Shown: in pieces, positions 6,611 to 9,387 of the stretch
Layout of the letters: every line of letters starts with the position of its first letter
Numbering within the stretch: the stretch's first letter is position 1
Notes under the pieces: generated by a model
The model's database searches: none
What the model was told of the DNA's origin: nothing
What the model saw: only the letters and a program-made list of their open reading frames with translations
Made by a program: the position numbers and the translations under genes
NCBI GenBank assembly: GCA_021828925.1
Contig: JAJZCT010000086.1
Coordinates: forward strand, 1 to 9,387
Source of the DNA: Planctomycetota bacterium
GTDB lineage: Bacteria > Planctomycetota > Phycisphaerae > WQYP01
Length of the DNA stretch: 9,387 nt
Direction: 5' to 3'

Positions 6611-7579
6611 TTATGCGGATTTGTAAGCATTTGCATACCATTGCACTGTTTGAGCGAGGCCCTCATCAAAAAATAACACCGGATCATAGCCAATGACCTT
6701 TTGGGCCAGGGTAATATCCGCCAGAGAGTCCCGAACGTCGCCGGGCCGGGGCGCAAGATATTCCGCCTGAACCGATTGGCCTAGATGCTTTACGATCTTT
6801 TCCAAAAGATTGTTCAGGCTGATATTTTGTCCGCAGGCAATATTAATCACCTCACCGGACGGGGATCGGGCGCAAATCCCCGCCAGCATATTGGCATGAA
6901 CAACATTTGAGACGTGGCAAAAATCCCGCGTTTGCCCGCCATCACCGTAAATTTGCGGACGGCGATTTTCCAGCACAGCAGTGATAAATGCCGGAATAAC
7001 CGCGGCGTAGGCGCTGCGCGGATTTTGCCGGGGGCCGAACACGTTAAAATAACGCAGACAAATTGTCGCCAGACCATACACCTGAGCATACACGTCCGCG
7101 TATAGTTCGCCGGCGTATTTCCCCACCGCATACGGGCTTTTGGGCGCCGCCTTCATCCCTTCATGCTTGGGCAGCGTGGGGCTTTCGCCATACGCACTGC
7201 TGCTGGCGGAATATACAACACGGCGAACTTTTTCCAATCTTGCGGCCTCCAATACATTCAGCGTTCCCCCAATGTTAACTGTATTATAGCGGATCGGGTC
7301 AGCCACGGACCCAGGAACGCTTCCCAGGGCAGCCAAGTGAAACACCACTTCAGCGCCGGAGGCGGCCTTACGACACTGCTGCAAATCCGTAATGTCACCC
7401 AGCATGAAATCTATCTGCGGTGCGACTTCAGCCAGATTCGCTTCAGAGCCGCCATTAAGATTATCCAACACCCGCACTTTCGCACCGGCGGCTAATAACC
7501 CGCGAACCAAATGCGAGCCAATAAATCCGGCCCCACCGGTCACCAGTACGGACATGCTATTGTATGCGGAAAAAATCAT
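6611..7579 (-). CDS. NAD-dependent sugar-nucleotide 4-epimerase/dehydratase (extended SDR family)
   Basis: A 322-residue cytoplasmic enzyme of the extended short-chain dehydrogenase family. The Rossmann NAD-binding motif TGGAGFIG is at 14-21, LDN at 38-40 and GDI at 61-63. The catalytic centre is SASSS at 124-128 with Tyr150-xxx-Lys154. The segments AALGSVPGS (83-91) and LRYFNVFGPRQNP (175-187) followed by AYAAVIPAF closely resemble WbpP/TviC-type UDP-N-acetylglucosamine 4-epimerases, more than classical GalE. It probably interconverts UDP-GlcNAc/GalNAc or UDP-Glc/Gal for surface glycans. A GGAG lies 12 bases before the ATG at 7579, a long spacing; an in-frame ATG at 7555 gives the tidy start MSVLVTGG and is a real alternative. 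It is the first gene of the tight minus-strand block. Family certain, exact substrate inferred. Confidence 0.9.
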   Translation of the reverse strand: MIFSAYNSMSVLVTGGAGFIGSHLVRGLLAAGAKVRVLDNLNGGSEANLAEVAPQIDFMLGDITDLQQCRKAASGAEVVFHLAALGSVPGSVADPIRYNTVNIGGTLNVLEAARLEKVRRVVYSASSSAYGESPTLPKHEGMKAAPKSPYAVGKYAGELYADVYAQVYGLATICLRYFNVFGPRQNPRSAYAAVIPAFITAVLENRRPQIYGDGGQTRDFCHVSNVVHANMLAGICARSPSGEVINIACGQNISLNNLLEKIVKHLGQSVQAEYLAPRPGDVRDSLADITLAQKVIGYDPVLFFDEGLAQTVQWYANAYKSA

Positions 7580-7755
7580 GGTATCGTCATTCTCCAGTTA
7601 AAGCACCCTGCTGCCCTGCGCGTGCGCATCAAGCGCATAGGCCACGGGGCGATAGTTTTACCAGAAAGCCCCCTGAACGGCGAGCGAACCCACCCGCGAA
7701 CTCTAAGATGACGCATTATCGCGGCTGACATGCATTATGCTGATTTATCGGGCCG
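7580..7755 (-). promoter_or_regulatory. gap between the GH116 and epimerase genes, likely promoter region
   Basis: This is the widest gap in the minus-strand run (176 bases), so a promoter for the downstream block is expected here. Visible structure is a small dyad, TGCGC-ATCAA-GCGCA at 7623-7637, 44 bases before the epimerase ATG, and a pair of similar stretches, TGACGCATTAT and TGACATGCATTAT, near 7709-7736. I found no convincing -35/-10 pair and no stem with a T-run to end the upstream transcript. Confidence 0.35.
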
Positions 7756-9387
7756 TCATGAAGCCGTACGGTCCCAGGAAACCTCCAGCGTCGCGCCGGG
7801 TTTCAGACGCAGGGGTCTCTGAAACCGGATAACCATGCGACCATCAACCACTTTCCCGGTGGCCTGAAGCGCTTCGCTATCGCAGATACACCGCAGTCCT
7901 TTCGTTGGATCAGAGCCTTCTACCGGAGTGAGGCCAATGGTAAATTCAGATAATGCCAACTTCCCGGCCTGATGCACAATTCGATGGATCCGCCGTGTTC
8001 CGGAATTCATGGCAAAATACTCACCCCATCCGGCGGCAGTGCAAAACAGCGACCGATGATCTGTTTCGGAAATCCGTGGGGTAAATCCCAGCGACCGCCG
8101 CACGGCATCCCAACGGAACCCCTGCAGGGCCAGCAGGACGGTCCAGACGCTTAACGGACGAAAATAATGCTCGCCACATTCCACATGATCCCACGGTGCC
8201 CGCTGGTGCACATACCGATTATAAACGTCCGTTGTTACGGCAACCGCAAGATCCGTCCGCCCCAGAAACGCCAATGATGAGGAAAACATATATTCAATTC
8301 CGGTCCATGGCCCGCTCCACTGCCCCTCGCCACCGGGCGTTCCGCCATGCGGCCAAAATCCGTTAATGTAGGCAATTCCATCATCCGGATTCACATAAGG
8401 CATGCCGGGGCGGGTCTTTTGTCGGCAATAATGAAACGCCGCTTCATTATGGAGTTTAACATGGTCACGCGGAAGAATGTCACCCAAATCACAGAGGTCC
8501 GCATACCACTGTCCGACCGTTCCGGCCAATAAAATTCCGGTGTTCTCGGTGCCGGTCTGGATATCGCGGGCCATCTGATAATAGTGACCATTCCACAGTT
8601 CACGTTCAAAGCTCTTTTTGCCTTTTTCCAACCAGAGGCTGTAGTTGGCCTCGGTTGTGGTGTCGCCCAATATCCGCGCCATGCGAATGCCGGCGGCCAG
8701 GCCAGCCAACCAGATGCTTGAAACATAGGAAGTTGTGCCGTTCATAGGCCAGCCGTCGAATGTGCTGTCCGGACCGTGATCGTCGGGGAGGAAATCTTTA
8801 CCCTTATCCGTGCGCTGGTCATAGGCCATGGCCTTGGTAATTACAGGCCACATTTCCCGCAGGTAGCCGTGGTCACCCGACCAGAGATAATCGCGATAGA
8901 CCATAAGGGCGAACGCAGGCATAAGATCAATTTTGAACCACGCATCCGGATGCTCAAAGGTTCCAGGGAAAAAGTGCGGCATTTCTCCATCGGGCTTTTG
9001 ATGGCGGGCGCTAAGTCGCATTGAAGTCTTTTGCTGATGGGGAAAAAGAAGCGAAATGGGGTGGGAACCATAAAACGCCACATCCATCGTCTGCAAACCA
9101 CAACAGCCCATACCTTCCCAGACCGCAAACGTGCCGTCTTTTACCCACCAGGTTTCCTTGCTTAGCGTGGTAAGCTGGGCGTTGATCGCATCCTTGACCT
9201 TGGGCGGCATACTGCTGGCATAGAGTGCATTCTGGAAAGCCGCAGTCTGGTTAAATAATCCCTCATGTGTATCCGCCACTTCGCGGACCACCTCCAAGGA
9301 GTTGCGGAACCAGCGGTTGTAAATGTGCCCCAGAAAATTGGCGTTGCTGGAATAGTCATACTGGTTGGGGAAATACCACGCCAGAAT
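7756..9387 (-). CDS. GH116/DUF608 beta-glycosidase (5' part off the window)
   Basis: The frame is open from the right edge to a TGA at 7756-7758: 543 visible residues, beginning inside the protein with AWYFPNQYDY and GHIYNRWFRNS, which are typical of the GBA2/DUF608 linker into the catalytic domain. The family is retaining and includes bacterial beta-glucosidases, beta-xylosidases and the non-lysosomal glucosylceramidase GBA2. The predicted nucleophile is the Glu in FAVWEGMGC (codon 9115-9117), with Asp 11 residues later in TMDVAFYGS, as in Thermoanaerobacterium xylanolyticum GH116. The predicted acid/base is the Asp in STFDGWP (codon 8755-8757), followed by TSYVSSIWLAGL. GEMPHFFP and HYFRPLSVW supply further expected sugar-binding positions. 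The two catalytic residues are 120 apart, fewer than the 152 in the T. xylanolyticum enzyme. Whether it carries a signal peptide cannot be seen. Substrate is inferred. Confidence 0.9.
   Translation of the reverse strand: MLAWYFPNQYDYSSNANFLGHIYNRWFRNSLEVVREVADTHEGLFNQTAAFQNALYASSMPPKVKDAINAQLTTLSKETWWVKDGTFAVWEGMGCCGLQTMDVAFYGSHPISLLFPHQQKTSMRLSARHQKPDGEMPHFFPGTFEHPDAWFKIDLMPAFALMVYRDYLWSGDHGYLREMWPVITKAMAYDQRTDKGKDFLPDDHGPDSTFDGWPMNGTTSYVSSIWLAGLAAGIRMARILGDTTTEANYSLWLEKGKKSFERELWNGHYYQMARDIQTGTENTGILLAGTVGQWYADLCDLGDILPRDHVKLHNEAAFHYCRQKTRPGMPYVNPDDGIAYINGFWPHGGTPGGEGQWSGPWTGIEYMFSSSLAFLGRTDLAVAVTTDVYNRYVHQRAPWDHVECGEHYFRPLSVWTVLLALQGFRWDAVRRSLGFTPRISETDHRSLFCTAAGWGEYFAMNSGTRRIHRIVHQAGKLALSEFTIGLTPVEGSDPTKGLRCICDSEALQATGKVVDGRMVIRFQRPLRLKPGATLEVSWDRTAS

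Noticed and set aside
7579..7593. Five-codon frame (MTIP and stop) overlapping the epimerase start as ATGA
   Set aside because: The GGAG is only two bases from its ATG, too close to serve it. It looks like chance.
8391..8726. Minus-strand open frame of 111 codons inside the GH116 gene
   Set aside because: It is an alternative frame of a gene with clear catalytic motifs, and its composition is shadow-like.
1..9387. CRISPR array, insertion sequence, integrase or phage genes
   Set aside because: No regularly spaced repeats, transposase motifs or flanking inverted repeats were seen on reading both strands.

Overview
This window comes from a bacterial chromosome of moderate GC content. It reads like a free-living polysaccharide degrader. 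The mix of genes would fit a planctomycete or related PVC-group bacterium: a secreted GH51 arabinofuranosidase with an extra sandwich domain, a GH116/DUF608 enzyme, a lipoprotein hydrolase, weak Shine-Dalgarno signals and many-gene minus-strand runs. That placement is an inference from gene style. No marker gene is present.

Layout. Positions 1-276 hold a possible tail of an upstream gene (1-75) and a leader with an operator-like palindrome and a long imperfect hairpin. Positions 277-2739 (+) encode a secreted GH51 alpha-L-arabinofuranosidase. A 201-base gap (2740-2940) with two hairpins separates it from genes that converge on it. From 2941 to the right edge everything is on the minus strand. 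In transcription order these are: a GH116-type beta-glycosidase whose 5' end is off the window (7756-9387), an NAD-dependent sugar-nucleotide epimerase of the WbpP/GalE type (6611-7579), a small alpha/beta-hydrolase lipoprotein (5767-6534), a membrane methyltransferase of the isoprenylcysteine carboxyl methyltransferase family (5082-5732), a condensation/acyltransferase-fold protein (3717-5072) and a ComF-type phosphoribosyltransferase (2941-3720).

How the genes may work together. The two glycosidases at the edges suggest breakdown of plant-type arabinose-containing glycans and of beta-glucosides or beta-xylosides. The block 2941-7579 is tightly packed: gaps are 34 and 9 bases and the last pair overlaps by 4 bases. 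It is therefore probably one operon. It combines a sugar-nucleotide epimerase, an exported hydrolase, an integral membrane methyltransferase and a BAHD/PapA/condensation-fold acyl transfer protein with altered active-site motif. I recognise each family but know of no described pathway with this combination. An envelope lipid or glycolipid tailoring module is the most economical guess. comF at its end may be a passenger that is translationally coupled to its neighbour.
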